Positions 4,439 to 5,783 of a DNA stretch of 5,783 nt are shown here, piece by piece (the first letter of the stretch is position 1; each line of letters starts with the position of its first letter). The stretch is from Bacteriovoracaceae bacterium (lineage in GTDB: Bacteria; Bdellovibrionota; UBA1018): assembly GCA_947446835.1 (NCBI GenBank), contig CANFHS010000155.1, forward strand, positions 1 through 5,783. The letters run 5' to 3'. The notes beneath the pieces are model-generated. The model was not told the DNA's origin and did no database searches. It saw only the letters and a list, made by a program, of their open reading frames with translations. The position numbers and the translations under genes are program-made.

Positions 4439-5783
4439 ATGACCCTCATTGAGCTGCCGATCCGTGAGTTCGCGCTGCCCGTCCCCAGGACCGGCAGCAT
4501 CGAAACCCACTCCGGCTACGGCAGCCGCTCCATGCTCGAGGGCATGGAGATCCACCAGCGGGTGCAGAAGCAACGGGGCGACGATCACGACGAGTACGAG
4601 GCCGAAGTTCCCATCCAGCAGGAATTCGAGCGCGGAGGCTACACCTTCCGGATCGGCGGCCGCATGGACGGGGTGTTCCGCAACGAGCCACTCCACATCG
4701 AGGAAATCAAGAGCGCCTTCCAGGTGCACGACCTGGCCCGCAAGCTCGAGGACGCCCAGGGGCTCCATCCCTACTGCCTGCAGCTGCGGACGTATGGCTA
4801 CTTCCACTGGCTCCAGACCCGCGAAGAGGCCGACCTGAGCTTCCACCTGGTCTCGAGCCGGAACGGCGAATCGCGGGACCTGGAGCTGGAGCTCGACGTC
4901 GCGGGTTACGAGAAGTGGCTGGAACTCAGGCTCGATGAGCTGGTCGAGGAAGCCGCCCAGGCCGAAAAAAGGGCCAATCGGCGCCGCAAGGTGGCCACGA
5001 GCTTCCCCTTTCCCTTCGAGAGGCCGAGACCCGGGCAGCAGGAGCTCATCCAGACCATCGAATCCGGCATGGGCGAGGGCAAGCGCATGCTGCTGCAGGC
5101 GCCCACCGGCCTAGGCAAGACGGCAGGCGTCCTTTATCCGTCGCTCAAGGAGGCGCTGGGCCGCGGACAGCGCGTGGTCTACGTCACTCCCAAGAACAGC
5201 CAGCACTCGGTGGCCGAAGACGCGGTGGAGCGCTTCCAGAACACGGGCTCCAGGCTCAAGAGCCTGACCATCACGGCCAAGGGCAAGATCTGCATGAAGG
5301 CAGAACCCTTGTGCAATCCCGAGTACTGCGAATTCGCCAAGGACCACTACGCCAAGGTGGACGAGAACAAGCTCCATGAGGTCCTGGCCCGCAAGAAGAA
5401 GCTCACGGCCGACACCTTCAGGAAGCTGGCCGAGGAGCACCAGGTCTGTCCCTTCGAGCTCCAGCTGGATTCCTCGCACGAAGCCGACGTGGTGATCTGC
5501 GACTACAACTACGTGTTCGGCCCCCGGAGCGCGCTGAGGCGCCTGAACCACCTGCGGGTGGGCCAGGAGGGCAAACCGAACCTGGTCATCGACGAGGCCC
5601 ACAACATGCCGGGCAGGGCCATGGACTATTATTCGCCCGCCCTTTCCAGCGTGGTCCTGGAGCGCATGCGCGAGGAGGTGCAGCTCCTGCCCCTGCGTTT
5701 CCGAGGGGACGCCGAGGTCCTGCTCGATGACTGCATCCAGGTCCTGCTGTCGTGCCGCCCGCCGGGCGAGGCCCGGAGCGCCA
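4439..5783 (+). CDS. PD-(D/E)XK nuclease fused to iron-sulfur XPD/DinG-type DNA helicase (3' truncated by window)
   Basis: The frame is open from ATG 4439 to the window end, showing 448 residues. Residues ~15-135 carry the RecB-family nuclease motif set. These are GMEIH (His39), GRMDG (Asp77), EEIK (Glu89, Lys91) and QLRTY (Gln115, Tyr119). From ~200 begins an XPD/Rad3/DinG superfamily 2 helicase. It has a Gln-containing RPGQQELI segment, Walker A APTGLGKT at 221-228 and DEAH at 385-388, with VVICDYNYVFGP just before. Cys285, 292, 297 and 337 (CPFE) fit the XPD 4Fe-4S domain. The motor domain 2 motifs lie beyond the window. The enzyme likely unwinds DNA 5' to 3' and cuts it, in repair or recombination; substrate and partner are not visible. 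An in-frame GTG at 4421 with AAAGG 5 bases upstream would add six residues and is the main alternative start. Confidence 0.88.
   Translation, partial: MTLIELPIREFALPVPRTGSIETHSGYGSRSMLEGMEIHQRVQKQRGDDHDEYEAEVPIQQEFERGGYTFRIGGRMDGVFRNEPLHIEEIKSAFQVHDLARKLEDAQGLHPYCLQLRTYGYFHWLQTREEADLSFHLVSSRNGESRDLELELDVAGYEKWLELRLDELVEEAAQAEKRANRRRKVATSFPFPFERPRPGQQELIQTIESGMGEGKRMLLQAPTGLGKTAGVLYPSLKEALGRGQRVVYVTPKNSQHSVAEDAVERFQNTGSRLKSLTITAKGKICMKAEPLCNPEYCEFAKDHYAKVDENKLHEVLARKKKLTADTFRKLAEEHQVCPFELQLDSSHEADVVICDYNYVFGPRSALRRLNHLRVGQEGKPNLVIDEAHNMPGRAMDYYSPALSSVVLERMREEVQLLPLRFRGDAEVLLDDCIQVLLSCRPPGEARSA

Noticed and set aside
4449..4838. 129-residue plus-strand frame inside the nuclease domain
   Set aside because: Ser/Pro/Arg/Thr-rich out-of-frame translation. 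The correct frame carries the conserved RecB nuclease and helicase motifs.
5111..5602. 163-residue minus-strand frame opposite the helicase
   Set aside because: It is a shadow of the helicase frame, which carries the iron-sulfur cysteines and DEAH box.

Overview
This is a GC-rich, densely packed chromosomal stretch from a bacterium. The helicase has bacterial-type motifs, start codons are mixed (ATG, GTG, TTG), Shine-Dalgarno sites are recognisable, and one gene encodes a lipoprotein signal. The gene complement (glycine-rich RRM protein, RhlE-type helicase, beta-carbonic anhydrase, nuclease-XPD helicase fusion) would fit a high-GC delta-proteobacterial-like or Acidobacteriota lineage. That placement is inference from style, not proof. 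No tRNA, rRNA, CRISPR array, insertion sequence or phage gene was seen.

Left part (1-1327, plus strand). The window opens in the last ~93 codons of an unrecognised helical protein. After a 68-base gap with a good ribosome-binding site comes a secreted 269-residue protein. It has 16 cysteines in the mature part and an HEITH zinc-protease-like motif. Its 3' end overlaps a small lipoprotein of about 67 residues with twin CX3C motifs. These two exported, cysteine-rich, translationally coupled genes are the least explained part of the window.

Middle part (1350-3548, minus strand). Reading in the transcribed direction, the genes are a small RRM RNA-binding protein with an RGG/glycine tail, an RhlE-type DEAD-box RNA helicase, and the ribosome-rescue hydrolase ArfB. 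RhlE and ArfB are 12 bases apart and almost certainly cotranscribed. The RRM gene is separated from rhlE by 126 bases holding an 11-bp hairpin followed by a short T-run (a possible leaky terminator) and a small tandem repeat. All three products act on RNA or the ribosome, so the block looks like an RNA-handling or stress (cold or translation-stall) unit.

Right part (3690-5783). A beta-class carbonic anhydrase lies on the minus strand, tail-to-head upstream of the RRM gene. Across a 65-base intergenic region runs a divergent plus-strand gene, cut by the window end. Its visible 448 residues carry a complete RecB-type PD-(D/E)XK nuclease motif set. This is followed by the Walker A, four-cysteine iron-sulfur and DEAH motifs of an XPD/DinG superfamily 2 helicase. 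Neither divergent start has a convincing Shine-Dalgarno site, but -10-like hexamers lie close to both, so leaderless transcription is possible.
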